Shown here one piece after another: positions 53,000 through 61,796 of a stretch of 64,000 bases of DNA. How positions within the stretch are numbered: position 1 is the stretch's first letter; every line of letters begins with the position of its first letter. Position numbers and translations under genes: made by a program. The stretch covers positions 1-64,000 of the forward strand of contig CAMVAP010000006.1 in the NCBI GenBank assembly GCA_947165485.1, in the 5' to 3' direction. Below the pieces are notes generated by a model. That model ran no database searches, was not told the DNA's origin, and saw nothing but the letters and a program-made list of their open reading frames with translations. The DNA comes from an uncultured Prevotellaceae bacterium (GTDB taxonomy: Bacteria; Bacteroidota; Bacteroidia; Bacteroidales; Muribaculaceae).

Positions 53000-54184
53000 A
53001 TGTTATTCTCGGACAAAATCAAGCAACTGCGCATCGAGAGCGGCAAGCGACAGAAGGATCTTGCCAAAGCCATAGGAGTGGATGTGCCGGCTTACAGCCG
53101 ATATGAACATGGCGAGCGGCGCCCCAAGCGCGATCAGGTATTGAGGCTGGCACGCATCTTCAAGACCGATGCCGATGAACTGGTAGCCGCATGGCTCGCC
53201 GATGAAGCCTATGCCCACATCGCTCACGACAAGATGGCCATGCGGGCGGCCCACCTGTTACAAGCCACACTCAGTGGCGACGAGGTCACTGATGCACCCA
53301 GCCGGCAACATCACGAGCCCGAAACCACAGCAGCCACCGCTCAACCCATCCAGCGCGACATGATCGCCAGAATGAGACGGTCATCATTGCCCCTGCTGGT
53401 GGAAGGAGATGCCGCCACGGTGATGCAGCGCATCGAGGACGAGAGTATCGATTGTATAGTGACCACCCCACCCTACTGGCGCCGCCGCACCCAGGGCACT
53501 GAAAGCATCACTGCCGCCACGATGGAAGAATTTATCAACCAGTTGCTCCTCACCACAGCCCAAGCGTGGCGCGTGCTCAAGCCCCAAGGCTCGTTGTGGC
53601 TCAACATGGGAGACGACACGACCCAAGGCTTTGTGCAAGGTATTCCCTGGCGAGTGGTCATCAACATGATTGACCAGCAAGGATGGCACCTGGTCAACGA
53701 GGTGGTGTGGAATAAAACGACGACTTCACCACAAGGCAGCCATGACCACCTGCGCAAGGTGCACGAGTTCCTGTTCCATCTGGTCAAGAGCGACGATTTC
53801 TATTACAATGATGAAGAACTGCGGCGCACCTATGCCCTCATCATGCGTAATGATGACAAATCCCGCAAGTCATCGACCAAAGTCAAGGAACATTACCTGC
53901 AACCCGAGGAGGCCCACGGCATGGTGCCCGGTGATGTGTGGACCATAGGCGTGCAGCGCTCGGGGATCGCACACTATTGCGTGGCTCCCGACATGCTCTA
54001 CCGACTGCCGCTCGTCGCCACCTGTCCCCGCAACGGCATCGTGCTCGATCCCTATTGCGGCACGGGTACCGCCTGCAAGATTGCTTATGAGTTAAACCTG
54101 CACAGCATTGGCATCGACATCAACGGCAAGTACATCAGGCAAGCGCGGGCCAGCATCGAGCAAAAACCCTTAAGCCTGTTCTAG
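53000..54184 (+). CDS. XRE-type HTH fused to a beta-class DNA methyltransferase, solitary
   Basis: A 394-aa fusion. Residues 5-62 form an XRE helix-turn-helix (LRIESGKRQKDLAKAIGVDVP, then YSRYEHGERRPKRDQVL), like controller proteins of restriction systems. After a linker (about 70-135) comes an amino-methyltransferase domain with catalytic motif IV as TTPPYW (155-160) before the SAM motif I as DPYCGTGTA (350-358), the beta order; (S/T)PPYW favours N4-cytosine or N6-adenine methylation. No restriction endonuclease is adjacent. The promoter-wide inverted repeat suggests self-repression through the HTH. Downstream is an ABC-F gene. Confidence 0.88.
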   Translation: MLFSDKIKQLRIESGKRQKDLAKAIGVDVPAYSRYEHGERRPKRDQVLRLARIFKTDADELVAAWLADEAYAHIAHDKMAMRAAHLLQATLSGDEVTDAPSRQHHEPETTAATAQPIQRDMIARMRRSSLPLLVEGDAATVMQRIEDESIDCIVTTPPYWRRRTQGTESITAATMEEFINQLLLTTAQAWRVLKPQGSLWLNMGDDTTQGFVQGIPWRVVINMIDQQGWHLVNEVVWNKTTTSPQGSHDHLRKVHEFLFHLVKSDDFYYNDEELRRTYALIMRNDDKSRKSSTKVKEHYLQPEEAHGMVPGDVWTIGVQRSGIAHYCVAPDMLYRLPLVATCPRNGIVLDPYCGTGTACKIAYELNLHSIGIDINGKYIRQARASIEQKPLSLF

Positions 54185-54304
54185 TGTGGATAATGCCGAT
54201 CAAGGCGTGAAGCAATTTTTGGGCAAATTCATGTTTTTTTTGATATAATTGGTTGCGCCTCGGCCATTGATGCGGGCATCATGGCTTCGGCATACACAAT
54301 TTTT

Positions 54305-54328
54305 TGTAATTTTGCGGTCAAAATTACA
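54305..54328. promoter_or_regulatory. 10-bp inverted repeat containing the ABC-F gene's -7 element
   Basis: TGTAATTTTG (54305-54314) and CAAAATTACA (54319-54328) are perfect complements around 4 nt. The left arm contains the -7 box TAATTTTG (54307-54314), 22 bp before the ATG at 54337. It may be an operator or a transcript-end hairpin. Confidence 0.5.
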
Positions 54329-54336
54329 ATTCTAGC

Positions 54337-56271
54337 ATGATTTCTATTCAAGGACTCAAGGTGGAGTTTGGCAGCCAGGTGCTGTTTGAGAACATCAGTT
54401 ACGTCATCAACAAGCGTGACAAAATCGCACTGGTGGGCAAGAATGGCGCTGGCAAAACCACCATGCTCAAGATCATCACTGGTGAGCAACAGCCCACTAG
54501 CGGCACTGTCGCACGCCAGGCCGACATCACTATCGGTTACCTGCCGCAACAGATGCAGCTTCAAGACTCACTCACAGTCAAGCAGGAAGCCGCTCGCGCC
54601 TTTGAACACCTGCAACTGATGGACGATGCCATCAACCGCATGAACCAGGAACTGGCCGAGCGCACCGACTATGACAGCGAGGACTACCAGGAACTCATCG
54701 AGCGTGTGGCCCAGAAGACCGAACTGCGCGCCTTGATGCAGAGCGAGAATGTCGAGGCCGAGATTGAGAAGACGTTGATGGGTCTAGGTTTTGAGCGCAG
54801 CGACTTCAATCGCCCGACCAGCGAGTTTAGCGGTGGGTGGCGCATGCGCATCGAGTTGGCAAAGTTACTGCTGCGACGCCCCGATGTACTCCTGCTCGAC
54901 GAGCCCACCAATCACCTGGATATCGAGTCCATCCAGTGGCTGGAAGCATTCTTGAAGAACCGCAACGGTGCTCTGTTGCTGGTGTCCCACGACCGTGCAT
55001 TCATCGACAATGTCACCAACAGGACCATCGAGATTTCACTGGGCAAAATCTATGACTACAAGGTGAGTTACAGCCAGTTTGTGGAATTGCGCAAGGAACG
55101 CGTGGAACAGCAGATGCGCGCCTATGAGAACCAGCAGAAACTCATCCACGATACCGAGGATTTTATCGAGAAGTTCCGCTACAAGGCCACCAAGGCCGTG
55201 CAGGTGCAAAGCCGCATCAAGATGCTCGACAAGCTGGAGCGCATCGAGGTGGATGAGGTGGACCACTCCCGCATGAGGCTGAAGTTCCCGCCCGCCCCCC
55301 GCAGCGGCGACTATCCCGTTATCGCCGAGGACCTGCGCAAGGACTATGGCAACCTGAATGTGTTCCACGACGTGACCTTCACCATCAAGCGCGGTGAGAA
55401 GGTTGCCTTTGTGGGCAAGAACGGTGCAGGTAAATCCACCCTGGTCAAGTGCATCATGGGTGAAATCCCGTTTGACGGCAAGCTACAGATTGGCCACAAC
55501 GTCAAGATTGGCTACTTTGCACAGAACCAGGCGCAACTGCTTGATGAGAATTTGACCGTTCATGACACGATTGACTATGTGGCAGTGGGCGACATACGCA
55601 CCCGCATCAACGACATCCTGGGTGCCTTCATGTTTGGCGGCAAGAATGCCGACAAGAAGGTCAAGGTGCTGAGCGGTGGCGAGAAAAGCCGACTGGCCAT
55701 GATACGCCTGTTGTTGCAACCCGTCAACCTGCTCATCCTCGATGAGCCCACCAACCACCTGGACATGCCCAGCAAGGACGTGCTCAAGGAAGCCATCCAG
55801 GCTTTTGACGGCACGGTGATTGTCGTATCTCACGACCGCGATTTCCTGAATGGCATCGTCAGCAAGGTGTATGAGTTTGGCGAACACCGCGTGCGCGAGC
55901 ACCTGGGTGGCATCTATGACTTCTTGCACAAGAAGCAACTCGACTCGCTCCAGCAACTTGAGGTCAAGAACACACCTGCCGCAACGAGCGATCTTGTTGA
56001 GACCGAGGCGGCAAGCCAGGGCAAGATGGATTACCAGCGGCAAAAGGAGCGTGAGCGCCGCATCCGTCAAGCTGAGAAAAAGGTCAAAACCCTAGAGGCC
56101 AAAATTGCTGAACTCGAACAGCAACTCGCCGACATCGAGGACAAACTGTCCACCGCCACTACCGAGGATCTGGACATCTACTACACCCACTCCAAGGTCA
56201 ACCGCGAGCTGGAAGAAGTCATGGCCAACTGGGAAGCCGCCAGCGAAGAACTAGAAAAAACCAAGCAATAA
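54337..56271 (+). CDS. ABC-F family ATPase
   Basis: A 644-aa soluble protein with two ABC cassettes and no membrane part. Walker A sites GKNGAGKTT (about 34-42) and GKNGAGKST (about 360), signature motifs SGGWRMR and LSGGEKSR, and Walker B LLLDEPTNHLD and LILDEPTNHLD are visible; the P-site linker region and a C-terminal coiled coil (about 575-640) are present. ABC-F proteins act on the ribosome, as housekeeping translation factors (Uup/EttA type) or antibiotic-protection proteins; Uup/YdiF-like layout with the C-terminal coiled coil favours housekeeping. The GNAT gene starts 5 bp after its stop. Confidence 0.92.
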   Translation: MISIQGLKVEFGSQVLFENISYVINKRDKIALVGKNGAGKTTMLKIITGEQQPTSGTVARQADITIGYLPQQMQLQDSLTVKQEAARAFEHLQLMDDAINRMNQELAERTDYDSEDYQELIERVAQKTELRALMQSENVEAEIEKTLMGLGFERSDFNRPTSEFSGGWRMRIELAKLLLRRPDVLLLDEPTNHLDIESIQWLEAFLKNRNGALLLVSHDRAFIDNVTNRTIEISLGKIYDYKVSYSQFVELRKERVEQQMRAYENQQKLIHDTEDFIEKFRYKATKAVQVQSRIKMLDKLERIEVDEVDHSRMRLKFPPAPRSGDYPVIAEDLRKDYGNLNVFHDVTFTIKRGEKVAFVGKNGAGKSTLVKCIMGEIPFDGKLQIGHNVKIGYFAQNQAQLLDENLTVHDTIDYVAVGDIRTRINDILGAFMFGGKNADKKVKVLSGGEKSRLAMIRLLLQPVNLLILDEPTNHLDMPSKDVLKEAIQAFDGTVIVVSHDRDFLNGIVSKVYEFGEHRVREHLGGIYDFLHKKQLDSLQQLEVKNTPAATSDLVETEAASQGKMDYQRQKERERRIRQAEKKVKTLEAKIAELEQQLADIEDKLSTATTEDLDIYYTHSKVNRELEEVMANWEAASEELEKTKQ

Positions 56272-56276
56272 CCGTC

Positions 56277-56819
56277 ATGTTGAGAAAGATTCAGATTGAC
56301 AGCGGCAATGTTGATAATCAAGAGTTGAGGCAGCTCTACGGGACGGCCTTTCCTGTCGAGGAGCAGATTCCATACGATGACCTGATTTATCTGATGGACC
56401 GGTTGGACATCGACTACATGGCCTACTATGAGGGAGAGATGCTGGTGGGGCTGACGATGGTCCTGCACCTGCCCAAGTATAATTGGGGATGGTACTTTGC
56501 AGTGCAGGAACAACTGCGAGGCCACGGATATGGTCAAGAGATTCTCGCCGCCCTGCTGGGCTCCTATCGTGACAAGCGTCCATTCATCATCGATATTGAG
56601 TCCCCCATGCAGGCCGACGCGCCTAATCCCGAGCAGCGCCAGCGCCGTCATGCGTTCTACCTGCGCAACGGACTGAAGGACACACCGACGAGCCGCACCT
56701 TTGAAGGCATCACCTACACCATCATGACCAATAGCGACGAGCCATTCACCCAGCAGGACTATGACAGCATTCTCACCTCATTGCGCTCGGTGTGGGAGAA
56801 CATGCCCCGCCAACAATAG
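56277..56819 (+). CDS. GNAT-family acetyltransferase
   Basis: A 180-aa protein with a GNAT core: acetyl-CoA loop VQEQLRGHGYGQEIL (about 76-90) between predicted strands, and FYLRNGLKDTPTS at the usual F-Y-xxxGF position. The substrate is unknown. It begins 5 bp after the ABC-F stop and is likely co-transcribed with it; whether it modifies a ribosomal or translation protein is speculation. Length is normal. Confidence 0.82.
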   Translation: MLRKIQIDSGNVDNQELRQLYGTAFPVEEQIPYDDLIYLMDRLDIDYMAYYEGEMLVGLTMVLHLPKYNWGWYFAVQEQLRGHGYGQEILAALLGSYRDKRPFIIDIESPMQADAPNPEQRQRRHAFYLRNGLKDTPTSRTFEGITYTIMTNSDEPFTQQDYDSILTSLRSVWENMPRQQ

Positions 56820-56846
56820 CCGATAAGACTTATTAACTCTTGTTGT

Positions 56847-56877
56847 TTGCCCAATTGGAGGCAAAACACTACATTTG
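56847..56877 (+). promoter_or_regulatory. Promoter of the beta-rich envelope protein, nearly leaderless
   Basis: TTG (56847-56849) and TACATTTG (56870-56877), 20-bp gap. The ATG at 56883 is 6 bp after the -7 box, so the leader is at most a few bases. This excludes the frame start at 56847. Confidence 0.62.
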
Positions 56878-56882
56878 CAGGC

Positions 56883-57845
56883 ATGAAGTGGGCCTTATCC
56901 ATATTGTTGTTCATTGCCGCATTTATCGCAGCAGCCCAGGAGAGTCAGAGCATCAAGCTGCAGTTTGATCAATCCAAAATCAGTCCGCAGTTCACCATGC
57001 CCGAGATGCCCATGACCGTCCTTCCCTCGACCAGTATCAAGCCCACGTTCAACTCCAACCTGCCCACAACAACCGACCTCAAGTTAGACTATCGCATGAG
57101 CGGGCTAGCCGATTCTCTGGCCATTTACCAGCAAGACCGGAGCAGCTCTCGGCTAACGCCACTACCCCGTTTCAGCTACGACACCAACCCCTATAGCCGT
57201 GACTGGTCATCAAGTGGTGTCATCACCCGCGTGGGTAACGGTTATCTTACCGGAGCGGGTACCCACACGACCTACCCTGGCATGGGCAACGCGACAAGTG
57301 CCAGTGTTGCCATCACGATGCCGGTGGGTGACCGCCTGGCAGTGACGGCAGGCTTGACGGGCAGCAAGTATCACTTTGACCGCTCGGCGTGGAACGATTA
57401 CGGCGTGTTCGGCAACGCGACATTCCGCCTCAACGACCGCCTGTCGCTCAATGCGTTCGGACAATACTACATCAACCAGCGATATCACTCGATCGCCGCC
57501 ATGCCTTTTCTGGGCAGCACATCCTATGGTGGCACACTGGGCTGGCGTGCGAGTGACCATTTCTCGCTCGACGTGGGAGCCCGCCGCCTCTATGACCCCT
57601 ACACGGGCCGCTGGCTCACCATGCCTATTGTTCAACCCACCATCAACCTGCTGGGAGCGCCCATCTCGTTTGATGCGGGCCCATTGATTTACCAGTTACT
57701 AGACAACTTGTTGGGCAGCGGCAAGAAGAACCGTGACTGGGGCGACCCTCGCTATAGACCTGTGACTGCCCCTGGAGCCGTCATGAGCCAGCCAGGATTC
57801 AACCCCAACAGTCCCGTGCCCATCCCCGACGCCTTCCGCCACTAA
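56883..57845 (+). CDS. Exported beta-rich protein, possible outer-membrane barrel
   Basis: A 320-aa protein with a clear signal peptide (about 1-19, ends IAAAQ). The first half is Ser/Pro/Thr-rich; the second (about 120-260) alternates polar and hydrophobic residues in strand-like blocks (ASVAITMPVGDRLAVTAGL, ATFRLNDRLSLNAFGQYY, FSLDVGARRLYDP), as in small outer-membrane barrels. I recognise no named family. It is preceded by the GNAT gene and followed by a Crp/Fnr regulator; both gaps have their own promoter elements. Confidence 0.65.
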   Translation: MKWALSILLFIAAFIAAAQESQSIKLQFDQSKISPQFTMPEMPMTVLPSTSIKPTFNSNLPTTTDLKLDYRMSGLADSLAIYQQDRSSSRLTPLPRFSYDTNPYSRDWSSSGVITRVGNGYLTGAGTHTTYPGMGNATSASVAITMPVGDRLAVTAGLTGSKYHFDRSAWNDYGVFGNATFRLNDRLSLNAFGQYYINQRYHSIAAMPFLGSTSYGGTLGWRASDHFSLDVGARRLYDPYTGRWLTMPIVQPTINLLGAPISFDAGPLIYQLLDNLLGSGKKNRDWGDPRYRPVTAPGAVMSQPGFNPNSPVPIPDAFRH

Positions 57846-57882
57846 TTTCTTTGGGTTTTATGGTTTTTTAGGGGTCGGGATT

Positions 57883-57912
57883 TTGGCAGGTGGGAAACTT
57901 GTTGTAATTTTG
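57883..57912 (+). promoter_or_regulatory. Promoter of the Crp/Fnr regulator
   Basis: TTG (57883-57885) and TAATTTTG (57905-57912), 19-bp gap, 20 bp before the ATG at 57932. Confidence 0.65.
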
Positions 57913-57925
57913 CACGTTAAACGTG
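57913..57925. promoter_or_regulatory. 13-bp palindrome at the Crp/Fnr gene's transcription start
   Basis: CACGTT-A-AACGTG is a perfect inverted repeat immediately after the -7 box, where a bound dimer would block initiation. An autoregulatory site is the simplest reading. Confidence 0.45.
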
Positions 57926-57931
57926 TGTTGA

Positions 57932-58633
57932 ATGGATATCAAGGGCACCATAGAGGACATCATCAGAGAGGACATGGCCGACATCTGGTCAATCTTGAGC
58001 AGCGAGGAGAAACACCTCATCGCTGAACACTTTACTGTCCACACCTATCGCAAGAACCAGATCATCTATGCCGAGAAGGACGAGCCACAATACCTGTGGG
58101 TACTCATCAAGGGGAAGGTGAAACGGTTCAAGAATGGAGTTGGTGGCAAGCAACAGATTTTGAGATTGTACCGTCCCATCCAGTACTTTGGCTATCGAGC
58201 CTGGTTTGCCCATGAGCCCTATGTTGCGAGCACCATGGCTATCGAGCCGTCGCAGGTGGGCACACTGCCCATGACCATCGTCAAGCGTCTCATCGACGAC
58301 AACATCAAGTTGGCCTGGTTTTTCCTTCATGAGTTATCCAAGCACTTGGGCGGTAGCGAGTCCAAGGTGGTCACTTTGACCCAGAAGCATATCCGCGGTC
58401 GATTGGCCGAGGCTCTGTGTATGCTGGTTGATAACTATGGCTATGAGGACGACGGTAAGACACTGAAGATCTACATGGCCCGCGAGGATCTGGCCAACCT
58501 TTCCAACATGACCACTGCCAATGCCATACGCACACTCTCAACCTTTGCTCAGGAACGCATCATCACCGTTGATGGCCGCCGTATCAGGATTGTTGACGAG
58601 CCCACCCTGCGCAACATTAGCCGCTTTGGATAA
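57932..58633 (+). CDS. Crp/Fnr-family transcriptional regulator
   Basis: A 233-aa one-component regulator: cyclic-nucleotide-binding-like barrel (about 25-145; NQIIYAEKDEPQYLWVLIKGKVKRF) and C-terminal winged helix (about 165-225; MAREDLANLSNMTTANAIRTL). No Fe-S cysteine set is present. Ligand unknown. The DUF4924 gene starts 8 bp after its stop, so the two probably share a transcript. A palindrome at its own start site suggests feedback control. Confidence 0.86.
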   Translation: MDIKGTIEDIIREDMADIWSILSSEEKHLIAEHFTVHTYRKNQIIYAEKDEPQYLWVLIKGKVKRFKNGVGGKQQILRLYRPIQYFGYRAWFAHEPYVASTMAIEPSQVGTLPMTIVKRLIDDNIKLAWFFLHELSKHLGGSESKVVTLTQKHIRGRLAEALCMLVDNYGYEDDGKTLKIYMAREDLANLSNMTTANAIRTLSTFAQERIITVDGRRIRIVDEPTLRNISRFG

Positions 58634-58640
58634 AGTCCCT

Positions 58641-59207
58641 ATGATCATCGCACAACAAAAACGCCAAGACAATATCGCCGAGTATCTCCTATACCTGTGG
58701 CAGGTAGAGGACTTGCTGCGTGCCTGCAAGTTGAACATCGACACGGTGGACAAGGCCATCATCTCACGCTATGATGTTGACGACAAAACCCGCCACGACA
58801 TCAGGGAGTGGTACGAATCCCTCATCCAGATGATGGAAATGGAGAATGTGCGAGAGAAAGGGCACATCCGCGTGTGCCACAATGTACTCATCAGGCTCAA
58901 CGACCTCCACCAGCAACTGCTGGCCGATCAGGGCCGTTTTCCCGATTACCACGCCGATTACTACCGCACCCTGCCTCACATCGTGCAACTGAGGGCTTCA
59001 ATGCCCGAGGCCGAGCGTCCCGGTGAACTAGAGACCTGCTTCAATGCCCTGTATGGCGTGATGGTGCTCCACCTGCAAGGCAAGGAAATCTCACAGGACA
59101 CCGCTGCGGCAATTTCCCAGATCTCACATTTCATCGGCCTGCTTGCCGCCTACTACAAGCGGGACGAGGAAAAACCATTATTTGGTGATGACCTAAACGA
59201 TAACTAA
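58641..59207 (+). CDS. DUF4924 family protein
   Basis: A 188-aa soluble helical protein (IAQQKRQDNIAEYLLYLWQVEDLLRA at the N-terminus, NALYGVMVLHLQGKEIS later), typical of the Bacteroidota DUF4924 family of unknown function. The start at 58641 follows the Crp/Fnr stop by 8 bp; a frame start at 58521 would lie inside that gene. rfbD begins 5 bp after its stop, so it sits in a run of tightly spaced genes. Confidence 0.85.
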   Translation: MIIAQQKRQDNIAEYLLYLWQVEDLLRACKLNIDTVDKAIISRYDVDDKTRHDIREWYESLIQMMEMENVREKGHIRVCHNVLIRLNDLHQQLLADQGRFPDYHADYYRTLPHIVQLRASMPEAERPGELETCFNALYGVMVLHLQGKEISQDTAAAISQISHFIGLLAAYYKRDEEKPLFGDDLNDN

Positions 59208-59211
59208 CGCA

Positions 59212-60102
59212 ATGAATACAACCCATATACTCATCACGGGCGCCAATGGCCAACTGGGTCACGAGATGCGCAATGTGCTGGCCGGAGACCAGCGTTTTAC
59301 AGCCATTTTCACCGATGTGGCAGGCGAGGACATCTCCATGCTTGATATCACCGATGAAGCTGCTGTTGAGCAGATGATTGCTGGCAACGCCATCGACGTG
59401 ATCGTCAACTGCGCTGCCTATACCGCCGTGGATGCCGCCGAGGACAACGAGCCCCAGGCAGCACGCCTCAATGCCCATGCCGTGGGCATTCTTGCCCGCG
59501 TCGCCAAGCGACATGGGGCACGCATGATCCATGTCTCGACCGACTATGTGTTTGACGGTCAGGGCTGCATCCCTTACACCGAGGACATGCCCACCGCACC
59601 CCAGTCGGCCTATGGTCGCACCAAGCTCGATGGCGAGCGGCAACTCATCGCAGCGCTGGGCACCGATGCCGTGATCCTGCGCACAGCATGGCTCTACTCG
59701 CCCTACGGCAAGAACTTTGTCAAGACGATGCTCACACTAGGCAAGGACAAACCCGCATTGAAGGTCGTGTTTGACCAGGTGGGATCTCCCACTTGTGCCC
59801 ACGATTTGGCACTGGCCATCGTCACCGTGATGACTGCTGAGCAATGGCATGGTGGTATTTATCACTACAGCAACGAGGGAGTCATCTCGTGGTATGACTT
59901 CACCAAGGCCATCCACCGCCTGGCGGGCATCACCACGTGTGACGTGCAGCCTTGCCATAGCGACGAGTTCCCTGCCAAGGCCCACCGTCCCGCCTATAGT
60001 GTGCTTGACAAGTCGAAGTTTAAAACGACATTTGGCGTTACCGTTCCCTACTGGCAGGACAGCCTCGACAAGACCATCCAGCGATTATTAACGACTCACT
60101 GA
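59212..60102 (+). CDS. rfbD: dTDP-4-dehydrorhamnose reductase
   Basis: A 296-aa NAD(P)H-dependent reductase completing dTDP-L-rhamnose synthesis. The Rossmann motif GANGQLG is at residues 9-15, and STDYVFDG and the catalytic Tyr-Lys pair (YGRTK) are present. Length is typical. The other rhamnose genes (rfbA, B, C) are not in the window, so the pathway is split across the chromosome. Followed after 22 bp by prfC. Confidence 0.93.
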   Translation: MNTTHILITGANGQLGHEMRNVLAGDQRFTAIFTDVAGEDISMLDITDEAAVEQMIAGNAIDVIVNCAAYTAVDAAEDNEPQAARLNAHAVGILARVAKRHGARMIHVSTDYVFDGQGCIPYTEDMPTAPQSAYGRTKLDGERQLIAALGTDAVILRTAWLYSPYGKNFVKTMLTLGKDKPALKVVFDQVGSPTCAHDLALAIVTVMTAEQWHGGIYHYSNEGVISWYDFTKAIHRLAGITTCDVQPCHSDEFPAKAHRPAYSVLDKSKFKTTFGVTVPYWQDSLDKTIQRLLTTH

Positions 60103-60124
60103 TAACTATATTCACCAGAAAACA

Positions 60125-61702
60125 ATGTCATTAAGTACCGAAATCACCCGCCGTCGCACTTTTGCCATCATCTCCCACCCCGATGCCGGCAAGACCACGT
60201 TGACCGAGAAGCTGTTGCTCTTTGGTGGCGCGATTCATGTGGCAGGCGCAGTAAAATCCAATAAAATCAAGAAAACCGCCACCAGCGACTGGATGGAGAT
60301 CGAGAAACAACGTGGCATCTCGGTCGCCACGTCGGTCATGGGATTCAACTACGGCGATTACAAGATCAATATCCTCGACACGCCTGGCCACCAGGACTTT
60401 GCCGAGGACACCTACCGCACCCTGACCGCAGTTGACAGCGTTATCATCGTGGTCGATGTAGCCAAGGGCGTTGAGACCCAGACCCGCAAATTGATGGAGG
60501 TGTGCCGCATGCGCAACACGCCGGTCATCATCTTTGTCAACAAGCTCGATCGCGAGGGCCGCGACCCGTTTGACATTCTCGACGAGCTGGAGCAGGAGCT
60601 CAAGATCGACGTGCGCCCCTTGAGCTGGCCCATCAACATCGGCGCTCACTTCAAGGGTGTGTATAACATCTATGAGCACAACATCAGCCTGTTCAAGCCC
60701 GACAAGCAGCACGTCACCGACCGCGTGGACATCAGCGACATCAACGACCCCGCCATCGATGAAGCCGTGGGCAAGGCCGATGCCGAGAAGCTGCGCGCCG
60801 ACATCGAACTCATCGACGGCGTGTATCCCGAGTTCAACACGCTCGATTACCTGGATGCCAAGGTGGCACCTGTGTTCTTTGGTTCGGCTCTGAACACATT
60901 CGGTGTCAAGGAGTTGCTGGACTGCTTTGTGCGCATTGCACCATCTCCCCGCCCCGTCAGCGCCATCGAGCGCACCGTTGAGCCTGGAGAGGAGAAGTTC
61001 ACGGGATTTGTTTTCAAGATCCATGCCAACATGGACCCCAACCACCGCAGCTGCATCGCCTTTGTCAAGGTGTGCTCGGGTGTGTTCCAGCGCAATGGCA
61101 ACTACAAGCACGTGCGTAGCGGCAAGAGTTACCGCTTCAGCGCCCCCACCGCCTTTATGGCTCAGAAAAAAGAAATCATCGATGAGGTGTATCCCGGCGA
61201 CATCGTGGGTTTGCCCGACAACGGCATCTTCAAGATTGGCGACACCTTGACCGAGGGCGAGGAACTGCACTTCAAGGGTCTGCCCAGCTTCTCACCCGAG
61301 ATGTTCAAGTACATCGAGAACTCCGACCCCATGAAGACCAAGCAGCTCAACAAGGGTCTCGAACAGCTCATGGACGAGGGCGTGGCCCAGATGTTCATCA
61401 ACCAGTTCAATAACCGCAAGATCATCGGCACTGTAGGGCAGTTGCAGTTTGAGGTCATCCAGTACCGCCTGCTGCACGAGTATGGTGCCCAGTGCCGCTG
61501 GGAGCCTATCCACCTGTACAAGGCGTGCTGGATCGAGAGCGACGATGATGAAGCGCTCGAAGCCTTCAAGAAGCGCAAGCACCAGTTCATGGCGCTTGAC
61601 CTGGAGGGTCGCGACGTGTTCCTGGCCGACTCCAACTACGTCTTGCAGATGGCACAACAAGATTTCCCCAAGATCACCTTCCATTTCACCAGCGAATTCT
61701 AA
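60125..61702 (+). CDS. prfC: Peptide chain release factor 3
   Basis: A 525-aa translational GTPase that recycles RF1/RF2 from the ribosome after termination. The G-motifs are intact: [14 protein letters not shown] (G1, about 18-31), the ISVATS switch I, DTPGHQDF (G3), [10 protein letters not shown] (G4). Domains II/III follow ([16 protein letters not shown]). It is the only termination factor here and, notably, is followed by one of the heptad stop arrays. Confidence 0.95.
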   Translation: MSLSTEITRRRTFAIISHPDAGKTTLTEKLLLFGGAIHVAGAVKSNKIKKTATSDWMEIEKQRGISVATSVMGFNYGDYKINILDTPGHQDFAEDTYRTLTAVDSVIIVVDVAKGVETQTRKLMEVCRMRNTPVIIFVNKLDREGRDPFDILDELEQELKIDVRPLSWPINIGAHFKGVYNIYEHNISLFKPDKQHVTDRVDISDINDPAIDEAVGKADAEKLRADIELIDGVYPEFNTLDYLDAKVAPVFFGSALNTFGVKELLDCFVRIAPSPRPVSAIERTVEPGEEKFTGFVFKIHANMDPNHRSCIAFVKVCSGVFQRNGNYKHVRSGKSYRFSAPTAFMAQKKEIIDEVYPGDIVGLPDNGIFKIGDTLTEGEELHFKGLPSFSPEMFKYIENSDPMKTKQLNKGLEQLMDEGVAQMFINQFNNRKIIGTVGQLQFEVIQYRLLHEYGAQCRWEPIHLYKACWIESDDDEALEAFKKRKHQFMALDLEGRDVFLADSNYVLQMAQQDFPKITFHFTSEF

Positions 61703-61728
61703 TACACTTTTAATAACAAACACGATAA

Positions 61729-61791
61729 AAACTAGAAACCAGAAACTAGAAACTAGGGACTAGAAACTAGGGACTAAAAACTAACAACCGA
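61729..61791 (+). repeat. Heptad stop array after prfC
   Basis: Nine 7-bp units: AAACTAG, AAACCAG, AAACTAG x2, GGACTAG, AAACTAG, GGACTAA, AAACTAA, CAACCGA. Seven of the nine bear TAG or TAA in the same position; CTAG also reads TAG on the minus strand. It ends 6 bp before the next ATG. Confidence 0.78.
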
Positions 61792-61796
61792 TAGCA

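Noticed and set aside
60131-61270. Minus-strand 379-aa frame opposite prfC
   Set aside because: prfC motifs are unambiguous on the plus strand; the opposite frame is His/Val/Asp-biased as expected for a mirror of GC-rich codons.
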